DNA of 64,000 bases, from assembly GCF_002742445.1 (NCBI RefSeq), contig NZ_NJNQ01000004.1, forward strand, positions 232,345 through 296,344. The letters run 5' to 3'. Shown in pieces: positions 52,220 to 63,333 of this stretch. The stretch comes from Bifidobacterium sp. N4G05 (lineage in GTDB: Bacteria > Actinomycetota > Actinomycetes > Actinomycetales > Bifidobacteriaceae). Under the pieces are notes generated by a model. That model saw nothing but the letters and a program-made list of their open reading frames with translations, was not told the origin of the DNA and made no database searches. Every line of letters begins with the position of its first letter. The first letter of the stretch is position 1. Both the position numbers and the translations under genes were made by a program.

Positions 52220-53875
52220 TTACTTGGTCTTGTAGACCTGCCATAGCGGCAGCAGGATCTGCGTAAGCTTGCCCGGGAATCCGTGAAGATTCTTGTCGCG
52301 GGCGACCGTCACACGGTATCCGAACAGCCAATCCGCGGGAGCGTCCTCGCTGACGGTACGCGCCGCCTGCTTGAGGTACTTCTCGCTGGTCGCGGAATCA
52401 GTGGAGGCCAGCGACTTGGCGTACAGTTCCTGAACCTTCTTGCTGTTGTAGTGGAAGTAGTATTCCGGGTTCGTCCACGAATAGAAATCGTGGCTTTCCG
52501 CGTGGTCCACCAAGGAAAGCTCATAGTCGCCATTGGCGTGCACGTCCTGCAGCCAAGTGGAGAATTCCACATAATTGATGTTCAGGTTGATGCCGACCTT
52601 GGCGAGCTGGCTCTTAAGCTGGTTGCCGAGTTCGGGACCATACGTGTTGGCATAGGTGAGGGTGAGCTTCAGCGGCTTGTCGGCGGAGTATCCGGCTTCG
52701 CCCAGCAATTTCTTGGCCTTGGATGGATTGTACGGGTACAGGCCGGTCAGGTCCTCGTAGCCAGGATCGACGGATGGGATCGGACCGCCGAGCGTCTGGT
52801 CGACGTTGCCGCGGGACGCGATGATCTCCTTGTGGTCGATGGCGTAGCGGATCGCCTGGCGCACGCGTTTGTCTTCCAGCTTCGGATTGGTGCAGTTGAA
52901 GGCGAGCACGAACTTGTCGCTTCCGGATGCCGCGGAGACCTGATACTTCGACTTGTCGAGCCCCTTGGCGAGTGTGGCGTTCACCGGCGAGAGCACATCC
53001 ACATCACCGCTCTTGAGCGCGTTAACTGCGGCGTTGTCGTCGGAGAAGAAGCGGACGACCACCTTGTTGGTCTGCGCCTTATGCGCGGTGCCCCAGTACT
53101 TCGCATTGGCCTTGAGCACGATCTTGTTGCCCGGGTCGAAGGATTCGACGGTGTACGGTCCGGAACCAACGGCCTGGGTCTTCGCGTCGTACTTGGCGTC
53201 CTTGTCAAACACCAGTCCCGGACGTCCGGTGAGGTTCCACAGCAGGTTCGAATCCGGTTCGGAAAGGGTCATCTTCACGGTGTCGGCGTCGACCGCCTCG
53301 ACCTTGCTGACGCTTTCGATGGCGTCGGAATCCAGATACTGCTTCTCGATGAGCTGGTTGATGGACCACACCACGTCGGCCGAATCAAGCTTGTGGCCGT
53401 TGGAGAAGTTCATCTTGTCATTGAGATGGAACGTATAGGTCTTACCGTCCTTGGAAATGTCCCAGGATTTGGCGATGCTTGGCTGGACCTTGTTGTTCGA
53501 ATCGCGCGACACCAGTCCCTCGTAGACATTGCCGTCGAGGATCTGTTCGAGCGCGGCTCCGGACTGTTGGCGAATGTCAAGGCTGACCGGGGAAAGTTTC
53601 AGACCCACAGTAACGGTGTCGGCTTTGGCCGATGTACCATTCGCGTTGTTGGATTCACTATGGTTTCGGAAAGCGTTAACACCAATGATGATGGCGATGA
53701 CCGCAATGACGGCGACAAGCACATAGACCCACTTCTTCGGGCCTTGCGTTTTCGGTGATTTGGCCCGCTCGTTCAGCGTGGTGTCGGTGCTGGCCGTGTT
53801 GTGCGGCTGTTCCTTCGATTCGTTCTTCTGTTCGGTTGCGCCGGCTGCGCCGTACGCACCTGAAGATTGCGACAT
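52220..53875 (-). CDS. Family 5 ABC substrate-binding protein with a membrane anchor
   Basis: A 551-residue Opp/Dpp-type binding protein, first in the operon. Unlike the other binding proteins here it has no lipobox. A polar, Gly/Thr/Lys-rich stretch of about 48 residues precedes one helix (WVYVLVAVIAVIAIIIGVNAF); the SBP_bac_5 domain follows (QQSGAALEQILDGNVYEGLV, SKDGKTYTFHLNDKMNFSNG). The N-terminus should therefore stay cytoplasmic with the binding domain outside. Likely ligands are peptides or metal chelates. No promoter hexamers could be assigned in the 200 bases shared with the divergent coaBC. Confidence 0.86.
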   Translation of the reverse strand: MSQSSGAYGAAGATEQKNESKEQPHNTASTDTTLNERAKSPKTQGPKKWVYVLVAVIAVIAIIIGVNAFRNHSESNNANGTSAKADTVTVGLKLSPVSLDIRQQSGAALEQILDGNVYEGLVSRDSNNKVQPSIAKSWDISKDGKTYTFHLNDKMNFSNGHKLDSADVVWSINQLIEKQYLDSDAIESVSKVEAVDADTVKMTLSEPDSNLLWNLTGRPGLVFDKDAKYDAKTQAVGSGPYTVESFDPGNKIVLKANAKYWGTAHKAQTNKVVVRFFSDDNAAVNALKSGDVDVLSPVNATLAKGLDKSKYQVSAASGSDKFVLAFNCTNPKLEDKRVRQAIRYAIDHKEIIASRGNVDQTLGGPIPSVDPGYEDLTGLYPYNPSKAKKLLGEAGYSADKPLKLTLTYANTYGPELGNQLKSQLAKVGINLNINYVEFSTWLQDVHANGDYELSLVDHAESHDFYSWTNPEYYFHYNSKKVQELYAKSLASTDSATSEKYLKQAARTVSEDAPADWLFGYRVTVARDKNLHGFPGKLTQILLPLWQVYKTK

Positions 53876-54076
53876 GATTGCTCCTGTTTGATTATGGTTT
53901 TGTTCTGGTTGACCGCCTGTACGGGTCGATCACCAAAGTCTGATTCTACAATCCGCCATGCCCGCAGGATTCATCTGACGGCAATGCCGCAATGCCGCAT
54001 GCTTCAGCCGGTTCGATATATACTTGACGCAGTTTTCGTAAGTCTTGCCAACGTCAATGGAAGGACAATATCGGCT

Positions 54077-55360
54077 ATGGCGCATATTCTTCTCGGCGTG
54101 ACCGGCAGCATCGCCGCATTCAAGGCCTGCCATCTCGCCTCCGACTGGAGCAAGCAGGGACATGAGGTTCGCGTGACCATGACCGCAGCCGCACAGGAGT
54201 TCGTCACCCCGTTGACGTTCAGCTCGCTCACGCATACGCAGACGCGCACGTCCATGTTCGCAGCACAACGCAACGATTGTGATGTTGCCCACACTCCTTC
54301 CGATCCGCTGCATATCAATCACGTGGATGATGCGAAATGGGCGAACATGCTCGTCATCGCTCCCGCGAGCGCCGATATCATTGCGAAAATCGCATGCGGC
54401 ATTGCCGACGACCAGCTGACAAGTACCGTGCTTGCCTATAGCGAAGGACCGAAAATCCTATGCCCTGCCATGAACGTGCACATGTATGAGAATGCCGTGA
54501 CGCAACGCAATCTCAATACCTGCCGTGAACTCGGGTGGACCATTGTGGAACCGGGTTCCGGCATGCTCGCCTGCCAGGATGTCGGCAAAGGGCGCATGGA
54601 GGAGCCTGCCGCGATCGAAGCGGCCGTGGCTGATTTGCTGCGTGCGACCCAACCTGCTGAAACGTTGCCATTACGCGGATTACGTGTGCTCATCACCGCC
54701 GGCCCCACGCAGGAGCCGCTCGACCCCGTACGCTACCTCACCAACCATTCCACCGGAAAAATGGGCTATGCGATCGCCGAACAGGCACGCGATATGGGTG
54801 CGGATGTGACGCTCGTGTCGGGCCCTGTGTCATTGAGCGCACCGCATGGCGTTGATGTGATTCACGTCACCACCGCGCGGAACATGTTCGACGCAGTACA
54901 AGAACGGTTCGTGCAAGCCGATCTGACGATTATGGCGGCCGCAGTCGGCGATTTCCGACCCGTCGAGCAGGCTCAGGAGAAAATCAAGAAGAACGGGCGC
55001 GTCAATATCGATCTGCATCTCACATCGAATCCCGATATTCTCGCGTGGGCGGGCGAGCATAAAACAGCTGACCAGACCTTGTGCGGTTTCGCCATGGAAA
55101 CGCAGGATTTGGAAGCGAACGCGGCGAAAAAACTCGCATCGAAGCATTGTTCCATGCTGGTGGCCAACAATCTCAATACCCCCGGTGCCGGCTTCGCGGT
55201 GGACACGAATGTGGTGACGGTATTAAAGCCCGGCGCAACCCCCGATGAGCCAATCATCGAACATTGGAACAAGATGGGCAAGCAGGAATTGGCGGAACGC
55301 ATACTCACCGAATTGTCGGCATTGCGCAACACCGACAACACGATTCCGCCCAAATCGTGA
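54077..55360 (+). CDS. coaBC: Bifunctional phosphopantothenoylcysteine decarboxylase/synthase
   Basis: Two successive steps of coenzyme A synthesis: CTP-dependent joining of cysteine to phosphopantothenate (CoaB) and flavin-dependent decarboxylation (CoaC). The 427-residue protein has the CoaC domain first (LLGVTGSIAAFKACHLAS; active-site His in INHVDDAKWANMLVIAPAS; PAMNVHMYEN; Cys in GMLACQDVGKGRM) and then CoaB (VLITAGPTQEPLDPVRYLTN; AAAVGDFRP). An in-frame extension to 53867 is not protein-like; the ATG at 54077 is used. Followed by coaX. Confidence 0.95.
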   Translation: MAHILLGVTGSIAAFKACHLASDWSKQGHEVRVTMTAAAQEFVTPLTFSSLTHTQTRTSMFAAQRNDCDVAHTPSDPLHINHVDDAKWANMLVIAPASADIIAKIACGIADDQLTSTVLAYSEGPKILCPAMNVHMYENAVTQRNLNTCRELGWTIVEPGSGMLACQDVGKGRMEEPAAIEAAVADLLRATQPAETLPLRGLRVLITAGPTQEPLDPVRYLTNHSTGKMGYAIAEQARDMGADVTLVSGPVSLSAPHGVDVIHVTTARNMFDAVQERFVQADLTIMAAAVGDFRPVEQAQEKIKKNGRVNIDLHLTSNPDILAWAGEHKTADQTLCGFAMETQDLEANAAKKLASKHCSMLVANNLNTPGAGFAVDTNVVTVLKPGATPDEPIIEHWNKMGKQELAERILTELSALRNTDNTIPPKS

Positions 55361-55418
55361 ATATCAACCACAATCGCAAGAAATAGCGTCAATACAGTAA
55401 TCGTAAGGAGAATTCGAT

Positions 55419-56189
55419 ATGCTTCTGGTCGCAGTCGACATCGGCAATACCAATGTGGTGATCGGCTTCCTTGATGACGGGCACATCGCCGGCACATACC
55501 GCATCACCACGAAATCGAACCACACGTCAGACGAATATGGCCTGATGATCACGCAATTCCTGCGGTTGAGCGGCTACGCGCCGGGCGATGTGGATGATGT
55601 GATCATCTCATCGGTGGTGCCGAAGGTCATGCATTCGTTCCGCGCCAGCATTGTGAAATTCCTCAATATCGATCCGATGATCGTTGGACCGGGCGTCAAA
55701 ACCGGCATTAACATTCGTATGGACAATCCGCAGAACATGGGTGCCGACTGCATCGCCGACTGTGCGGGAGCCTACTACGAGTATGGCGGTCCGATTCTGG
55801 TGGCGGATTTCGGCACGGCTACCACATTCAATTACGTAACAGCCGACGCTTCAGTGATTTGCGGACTGATCACCACCGGCATTCGCACGGGCGCGGCCGC
55901 CTTGTGGGAGGCCACGGCCCAGTTGCCGGAAGTGGAAATCACCCGCCCCGCATCGATTCTGGCGAAAAGCACCAAACCAGCCATGCAGGCCGGCTTGTAC
56001 TACAACTTCCTCGGAGGCATCGAACGTACGATCGCACAATTCCATCGCGAAATCGACGAAGAATTCCGCGTGGTTGCGACGGGTGGTTTAAGCCGAGTAT
56101 TCGCCGATGATACCGATATGATCGATATTTACGATCCGGATCTGATTTTCAAAGGCATGTTGCATATTTACGAACGTAACGTACGATAG
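55419..56189 (+). CDS. coaX: Type III pantothenate kinase
   Basis: First step of CoA synthesis, phosphorylating pantothenate. The 256-residue ASKHA-fold protein has LLVAVDIGNTNVVIGF, VGPGVKTGINI, the catalytic Asp in DCIADCAGAYYEY and VADFGTATTFNYV. The ATG has AAGGAG ten bases upstream. It is 58 bases downstream of coaBC in the same direction, so three of the five CoA steps are encoded together. Confidence 0.95.
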   Translation: MLLVAVDIGNTNVVIGFLDDGHIAGTYRITTKSNHTSDEYGLMITQFLRLSGYAPGDVDDVIISSVVPKVMHSFRASIVKFLNIDPMIVGPGVKTGINIRMDNPQNMGADCIADCAGAYYEYGGPILVADFGTATTFNYVTADASVICGLITTGIRTGAAALWEATAQLPEVEITRPASILAKSTKPAMQAGLYYNFLGGIERTIAQFHREIDEEFRVVATGGLSRVFADDTDMIDIYDPDLIFKGMLHIYERNVR

Positions 56190-56225
56190 AAAATCTTATA
56201 TTTAAATATATGTGATCTCATTACA

Positions 56226-56283
56226 TAATAATGATGGCTGTCTTGCTTTCAATCGAACACAAGACAGCCATCATTATTTTTGT
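56226..56283. terminator. Bidirectional terminator after coaX
   Basis: AATAATGATGGCTGTCTTG and its complement around a 14-base loop, followed by TTTTTG on the plus strand and preceded by an A-rich run. It separates coaX from the convergent binding-protein gene. Confidence 0.93.
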
Positions 56284-56305
56284 AATTTTTGTAAATAATT
56301 AATAT

Positions 56306-57718
56306 TTATTGAATAGTAAAGCCTTGATTGGCTCCATATTCCTTCAGATCCTTCTGCCAAAGCGCGATGCCGCTTTTCAATTTGAGACGATCAGCGGAAT
56401 CAGTTTCCTTCAACGCGTCGCCGATGGCGGATTTGTCGGACACTTTGCCACCGGCCGCGATGATATTCAGCCTGTCCTGCTCTTTGCGCAACCGGCTCGA
56501 CCATTTGTAGGCCTTGCCTACGGTAGTGCGGAAGTCGCTTCGCGCATACACTTCAAACGGCAGATACTGGTAACCGGTCGACACGTTTTCCGCGGCTTGG
56601 GAAAGCACACGATTGTATTCCTGCCCGCCGAAATACGGTATTTCGATGCCACGCTCGTCGGTCACCGTGGTTTTTCGCAGGAATTCCGGATCGGACAACG
56701 TGTTGTTGTCGGCGGGGAACGCGCCGCCGTCCACACGCGCTTTGATGCCCTCCGACTTATGACATGCGTATTCGATGAAACGATATGAGGCTTCCGGTTT
56801 GCGCGAACGCTGCAACACGGCCAGTGCCGAACCGCCGTTTTCCGACGTGGTATAACTGCCATCCGGCGTGGGCATCTGTGCCACACGCCACAATCCTGCG
56901 GTTCCAGGAAGGTTCGACATGAGCAACGACGGCAACCAGGCGCCGGAGAACACGGAGGCGATCTTCCCCTCTCCTACGGCTTCCTTCCATTCATCGGACC
57001 ATGTGGTCAGATTAGTGGCGACCAAACCTTCATCGATCATTTTCTGCCAGAATTCAGTAAAGGTTCGGGTGCCTTCGTCGTCGGTGAGGTTGATCGTCAC
57101 GTTTTTGCCGTCGTTCGACGTGGAGAACGGGCGCCCTCCGGCAAGCCAGATCATAGTGTCGTAAAAGCTGGCGTCGCCGGAATCGGCGGTGATATACACG
57201 CCGATCTCCTTGAGCTTTTTGGCGGCTTCGTAATAGTCGTCCCATGTGCGAATTTTGGATGCGTCGACACCCACCTGTTCAAACACGCTGTCATTGTAGA
57301 AGAACGCCATTGGACCGGAATCCATGGGCAAGCCGTACACGCGGCCGTTCAGCTGTACCGAAGCCCATGTACCGGGCGTGTAGAAATCGCCGTAGCCTTC
57401 CGTACGCCCAGTGATCGCCACCAGCTGGCTGCTTACCGCGTACTGGCGCAACGCATAGTACTCCAATTGCACCACGTCGGGAATGCCGTAGCCGTCTTGA
57501 ATGGCACTGTTGAGATTGTCGTAACCGCTTGTGTTCTTCCAAATAACGTGGATGTCGGGATTTTCCTTTTCGAAGCCGTCGATGACTTGCCTCATGCTCG
57601 GCTCCCACGACCATACGGTGATTTCGGTTCGGGAATCGACGTTGGCTCCGCAAGCGGCCGCACTGACTGCCATAATGGCCGCACAGCAGATGGCGATGAT
57701 TCGTTTCACCAGTTTCAA
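56306..57718 (-). CDS. Carbohydrate ABC substrate-binding lipoprotein (paralogue 2)
   Basis: A roughly 470-residue family 1 sugar-binding protein. Signal peptide with lipobox VSAAACGAN; then TEITVWSWEPSMRQVIDGFE, VYGLPMDSGPMAFFYND and AFPADNNTLSDPEF. The start is probably TTG with GGAGGA six bases upstream (an upstream ATG five codons earlier is possible). It is a paralogue of the next gene, sharing most family blocks. No permease is adjacent, so it must use subunits encoded elsewhere. Sugar unknown. Confidence 0.88.
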   Translation of the reverse strand: MKLVKRIIAICCAAIMAVSAAACGANVDSRTEITVWSWEPSMRQVIDGFEKENPDIHVIWKNTSGYDNLNSAIQDGYGIPDVVQLEYYALRQYAVSSQLVAITGRTEGYGDFYTPGTWASVQLNGRVYGLPMDSGPMAFFYNDSVFEQVGVDASKIRTWDDYYEAAKKLKEIGVYITADSGDASFYDTMIWLAGGRPFSTSNDGKNVTINLTDDEGTRTFTEFWQKMIDEGLVATNLTTWSDEWKEAVGEGKIASVFSGAWLPSLLMSNLPGTAGLWRVAQMPTPDGSYTTSENGGSALAVLQRSRKPEASYRFIEYACHKSEGIKARVDGGAFPADNNTLSDPEFLRKTTVTDERGIEIPYFGGQEYNRVLSQAAENVSTGYQYLPFEVYARSDFRTTVGKAYKWSSRLRKEQDRLNIIAAGGKVSDKSAIGDALKETDSADRLKLKSGIALWQKDLKEYGANQGFTIQ

Positions 57719-57854
57719 GCCGATTCCTCCCATTTGATGTTCCCACACGAAAACGTGCGTACACACATACGCATTCGAGTGTACGTCAGTCACCCGAAAG
57801 CCAGCGTACAATCCTCCAATCTCTTCGATTCAGCTACGCAATCCACTGATAGCT

Positions 57855-57899
57855 CAAAAAAGCGTCCGCCGATTGACAATCCCTCAATCCACAGACGCT
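57855..57899 (-). terminator. Terminator between the two binding-protein genes
   Basis: On the minus strand AGCGTCTGTGGATTG pairs with CAATCGGCGGACGCT with mismatches, followed by TTTTTT. It shows that the two paralogous binding proteins are separate transcription units. Confidence 0.82.
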
Positions 57900-57932
57900 C
57901 ATATTTACCGATTCCACTATGGAATCATGCAG

Positions 57933-59291
57933 CTACTTCACGGTGTAGCCCTGCTGAGATGCATAATCCTTGATATTCTTTTCCCAAGCCTGAACACCTT
58001 CAGCAAGGGTGACGGACTTGTCGGTATATGCACCACCGGCATCATCGCTATATACGCCACGCGCATAAACCTCGAACGGCAGGAACTTGTAGCCAGTCGA
58101 AACATTGGCCGCAGCCTTGGCGAGCTCCTCATTGAACTTCTGACCACCGAAGTATTCGTGCGCATTGCCATCGGAATCAGTCAGAGAGGTCATGTTCAGG
58201 AAGTCATCAGAAGCGAGAGTGTCGTTATCGGCAGGGAATGCGCCGCCATCGACGCGAGTCTTGATGCCTTCGGCATTGTGGCACGCATATTCAGCGAACT
58301 TGTATGCAGCTTCGGCCTTGGCCTTGTCATCCGTCTTGACCATCGCAAGCGAAGAACCACCGTTCTCGGAATTGGTTTCAGATCCATCCGGAGTCGGCAT
58401 CTGAGCAACACGCCACTTCCCCTCACCGTCAGGAGCACCGGAAAGCAAGTTGTACGGCATCCAAGCACCGGTCAGCAGCGAAGCGATAGAGCCGTCATTC
58501 AAACTCTTGTTCCAATCATCACTCCAGCCTGCGGTCTTGGTATCAATAAGATCATCATCAATCATCTTCTGCCAGAAATCAACAAAAGTCTTGACCTTGG
58601 AATCATTGCTGAGGTTGATGGTGACGGACTGTCCATCGGAACCAGTGGAGAACGGCGTCGCACCCGCCAGCCATGTCATGGAATCGAAGAAGCCCGCATC
58701 ACCAGAATCGGACGTAATGTAGGACCCTGTTGCGCGAACCTTCTTGGCAGCATCGTAGAACTCATCCCACGTCCTCACCCGAGTCGGATCGACCCCGGCC
58801 TTATCAAACACATCCTTGTTATAGAACCATGCCATCGGTCCGGAATCCATCGGCAGTGCATACACACCGCCATTAAGTTTCACAGAAGCCCACGTGCCCG
58901 GCGTATAGAAATCCGAGAACTTGTCCGCACCAAACTGACTCAGGTCTTCAATCTCTCCACGAACCTGATATTCGGGAAGTGCATAATACTCAATCTGCAC
59001 CAAATCTGGCGCACCTTTACCTGCAGAAAGCGCATTGTTCAAAGCCGTGTATTCGGTGCTGTTCGTGCCGGCATTGGTCACCTTAACAGTGATGTCCGGA
59101 TTGGCCTTTTCAAAATCCTTCACGGTACGCGGCAAAGTGGAATCCCAAGACCATACCGTAATTTCAGTCTTACCACCCTCTGTCACCCCCGAAGAACTCG
59201 AATTCGAGGAACTCCCGCAGGCTGCGACACCAGTCAGCATCGCAGCAGCAGCAACCAGAGCGATTGTTTTCTTGGATGCAGTGAACTTCAT
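57933..59291 (-). CDS. Carbohydrate ABC substrate-binding lipoprotein (paralogue 1)
   Basis: A 452-residue family 1 sugar-binding lipoprotein. Lipobox LTGVAACGSSS is followed by a Ser-rich linker; TEITVWSWDSTLPRTVKDFE opens the binding domain and PMDSGPMAWFYNKDVF, AFPADNDTLASDDF follow, matching paralogue 2 closely. The ATG has AAGGAAGGAACG upstream. Divergent from the GH51 gene across a region with two TGTTT...AAACA sites, suggesting shared control and an arabino-oligosaccharide ligand; this is inference. Confidence 0.9.
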   Translation of the reverse strand: MKFTASKKTIALVAAAAMLTGVAACGSSSNSSSSGVTEGGKTEITVWSWDSTLPRTVKDFEKANPDITVKVTNAGTNSTEYTALNNALSAGKGAPDLVQIEYYALPEYQVRGEIEDLSQFGADKFSDFYTPGTWASVKLNGGVYALPMDSGPMAWFYNKDVFDKAGVDPTRVRTWDEFYDAAKKVRATGSYITSDSGDAGFFDSMTWLAGATPFSTGSDGQSVTINLSNDSKVKTFVDFWQKMIDDDLIDTKTAGWSDDWNKSLNDGSIASLLTGAWMPYNLLSGAPDGEGKWRVAQMPTPDGSETNSENGGSSLAMVKTDDKAKAEAAYKFAEYACHNAEGIKTRVDGGAFPADNDTLASDDFLNMTSLTDSDGNAHEYFGGQKFNEELAKAAANVSTGYKFLPFEVYARGVYSDDAGGAYTDKSVTLAEGVQAWEKNIKDYASQQGYTVK

Positions 59292-59398
59292 CGTTCTTCC
59301 TTCCTTTAAATATGGCCGACCTTCTACATCGACCAACATTATCGGCTATGAATCATTCATTGACCCTTCCGACAATCATGAGGATAACACAAAAGTTA

Positions 59399-59412
59399 TG
59401 TTTACGCAAACA
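59399..59412. promoter_or_regulatory. LacI-type operator candidate 1
   Basis: TGTTTACGCAAACA, a near-palindrome centred on CG with one mismatched pair, as is usual for LacI-family operators. It lies in the divergent gap between the binding protein and GH51 genes. Confidence 0.6.
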
Positions 59413-59462
59413 AATAGGCAAATCGTTGATTTTCCAGTATTTTTTAGTTACCTAGCATATTT

Positions 59463-59480
59463 TGTTTAGCTACGCAAACA
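59463..59480. promoter_or_regulatory. LacI-type operator candidate 2
   Basis: TGTTTAGCTACGCAAACA repeats the ACGCAAACA half of site 1 with a wider centre, 64 bases away. It may be a second, weaker site allowing looping. Confidence 0.42.
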
Positions 59481-59567
59481 CGATATGATTGCATACTGGA
59501 CGATGCATATCCGTCGAAGCTCGCGCAACGCAGACATTTCATCAGATCACTCATCGAAAGGAACGGC

Positions 59568-61127
59568 ATGACTTCCGGAACCAGCACAATCACAGTGCAA
59601 AAAAACAGCGCAATTGCCGATATACCACCCCGCATTTTCGGATCATTTGTAGAACATCTTGGACGTTGTGTCTACGGAGGCATTTATGAGCCAAGTCACC
59701 CCACAGCCGACGAAAACGGATTCCGCCAAGACGTCATCAATCTAGTCAAAGAACTTGGTGTGACCTGCGTGCGTTACCCCGGCGGCAATTTCGTCTCTGC
59801 CTACAATTGGGAGGATGGCACAGGGCCACGGGGGCAACGCCCAATACGACGAGATCTCGCATGGCACAGCACCGAAACCAATGAAGTCGGTATCGACGAT
59901 TTCTACCGATGGAGCAAGAAGACCGGTACCGAAATCATGCTTGCCGTCAATATGGGCACCCGAGGATTGAAGGCCGCACTGGAAGAGTTGGAATACGTCA
60001 ACGGAGCGCCCGGCACCGAGCTTGCCAATCGCCGCGTACGTAACGGAATCACCGAACCAATGGACATCAAAATGTGGTGCATCGGCAATGAAATGGATGG
60101 CCCTTGGCAGGTGGGACATATGAGCCCTGACGAGTATGCCGCAGCCGTGGACCGAGTCGCACACGCCATGAAACTCGCGGAATCAGGCTTGGAACTCGTG
60201 GCCTGCGGCTCCTCCAGCGCCCATATGCCAACGTTTGGATCCTGGGAACGCAGCGTGCTTACCAAAGCGTACGACAATCTCGATTTCGTCTCCTGCCATG
60301 CCTACTACTACGAACGTGGAGCAAAATCGTTGCAAGATTATCTGGCAAGTTCACAAGACATGCAAACGTTCATCTCCACCGTGGCGGCATGTGCAGACGA
60401 AGCCAAAAATGCCCACACAGGCGATCATGATATAGCACTGTCATTTGATGAGTGGGGCGTCTGGTATTCCGACGTCTGGAATCAGCAGGAAGCTAAATGG
60501 AAAGCCCAATCAGGCAAGGATCTTCATCATGAGTCATGGCCGAAAGCACCGCGTCTGCTCGAAGATATCTACAATGCAGCCGATGCAGTGGTAGAAGGGT
60601 CGCTGATGATCACTCTGCTTAAGCACTGCGACCGAGTGCGTTCTGCCTCGCGCGCGCAGTTGGTCAATGTGATTGCGCCAATCATGGCCGAAAAGAACGG
60701 TCCCGCATGGCGTCAAACTGTCTTCTATCCGTTTGCCGAAGCCGCACAACACGCCCATGGCATTGCCTACAGTCCAGTCATCGACTCTCCCAACGTAGAG
60801 ACTGAATCTTTCGGCTTGGTCAATGCCCTTGATTCAGTAATCACTTGGGACGAAACGAATCATTCCGGTCTTCTGCTTATGGTGAATCGCGACGCATCCG
60901 ACGCACATAAGGTTACGGCTTCTCTGTCTCAACTGCCGTATTTCGACATATCCGACTTCCATATAGACAAGGCCATTATTCTGCATGACGACAATCCATA
61001 TCAGCGTAATTCCGCAGACGACCCAACCGCAGTGACACCCCAAGAGCTTCATGCAACAATCGACAATGGATCAGTTCACTGCACTTTGCCAGCAATCAGT
61101 TGGGCTGCAGTGGAATTCCACGCCTAG
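59568..61127 (+). CDS. GH51 alpha-L-arabinofuranosidase
   Basis: A 519-residue retaining glycosidase with no signal peptide, so it acts in the cytoplasm on imported arabino-oligosaccharides. The barrel shows RYPGGNFVSAYNWEDGTGP, acid/base Glu175 in CIGNEMDGPWQ and nucleophile Glu295 in LSFDEWGVWY; a C-terminal beta domain follows. GH51 enzymes remove terminal arabinofuranose from arabinan, arabinoxylan or arabinogalactan fragments. The ATG has GAAAGGAACGGC upstream. Divergent from the sugar-binding protein and convergent with the GH42 gene. Confidence 0.95.
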   Translation: MTSGTSTITVQKNSAIADIPPRIFGSFVEHLGRCVYGGIYEPSHPTADENGFRQDVINLVKELGVTCVRYPGGNFVSAYNWEDGTGPRGQRPIRRDLAWHSTETNEVGIDDFYRWSKKTGTEIMLAVNMGTRGLKAALEELEYVNGAPGTELANRRVRNGITEPMDIKMWCIGNEMDGPWQVGHMSPDEYAAAVDRVAHAMKLAESGLELVACGSSSAHMPTFGSWERSVLTKAYDNLDFVSCHAYYYERGAKSLQDYLASSQDMQTFISTVAACADEAKNAHTGDHDIALSFDEWGVWYSDVWNQQEAKWKAQSGKDLHHESWPKAPRLLEDIYNAADAVVEGSLMITLLKHCDRVRSASRAQLVNVIAPIMAEKNGPAWRQTVFYPFAEAAQHAHGIAYSPVIDSPNVETESFGLVNALDSVITWDETNHSGLLLMVNRDASDAHKVTASLSQLPYFDISDFHIDKAIILHDDNPYQRNSADDPTAVTPQELHATIDNGSVHCTLPAISWAAVEFHA

Positions 61128-61152
61128 TTTTTATTCGAATAGTATAAATTAA

Positions 61153-61196
61153 ATGGGTGTCGGCAGATTGACAATCATCAACCTGCCGACACCCAT
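61153..61196. terminator. Bidirectional terminator between GH51 and GH42 genes
   Basis: A perfect 13-bp stem, TGGGTGTCGGCAG with its complement around 16 bases, flanked by AT-rich sequence, between convergent genes. Confidence 0.88.
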
Positions 61197-61225
61197 AATG
61201 TTGCGATTATTTGCTTGCTGTCTGC

Positions 61226-63319
<2,094 letters not shown>

Positions 63320-63333
63320 CTATCCTAACAAAT

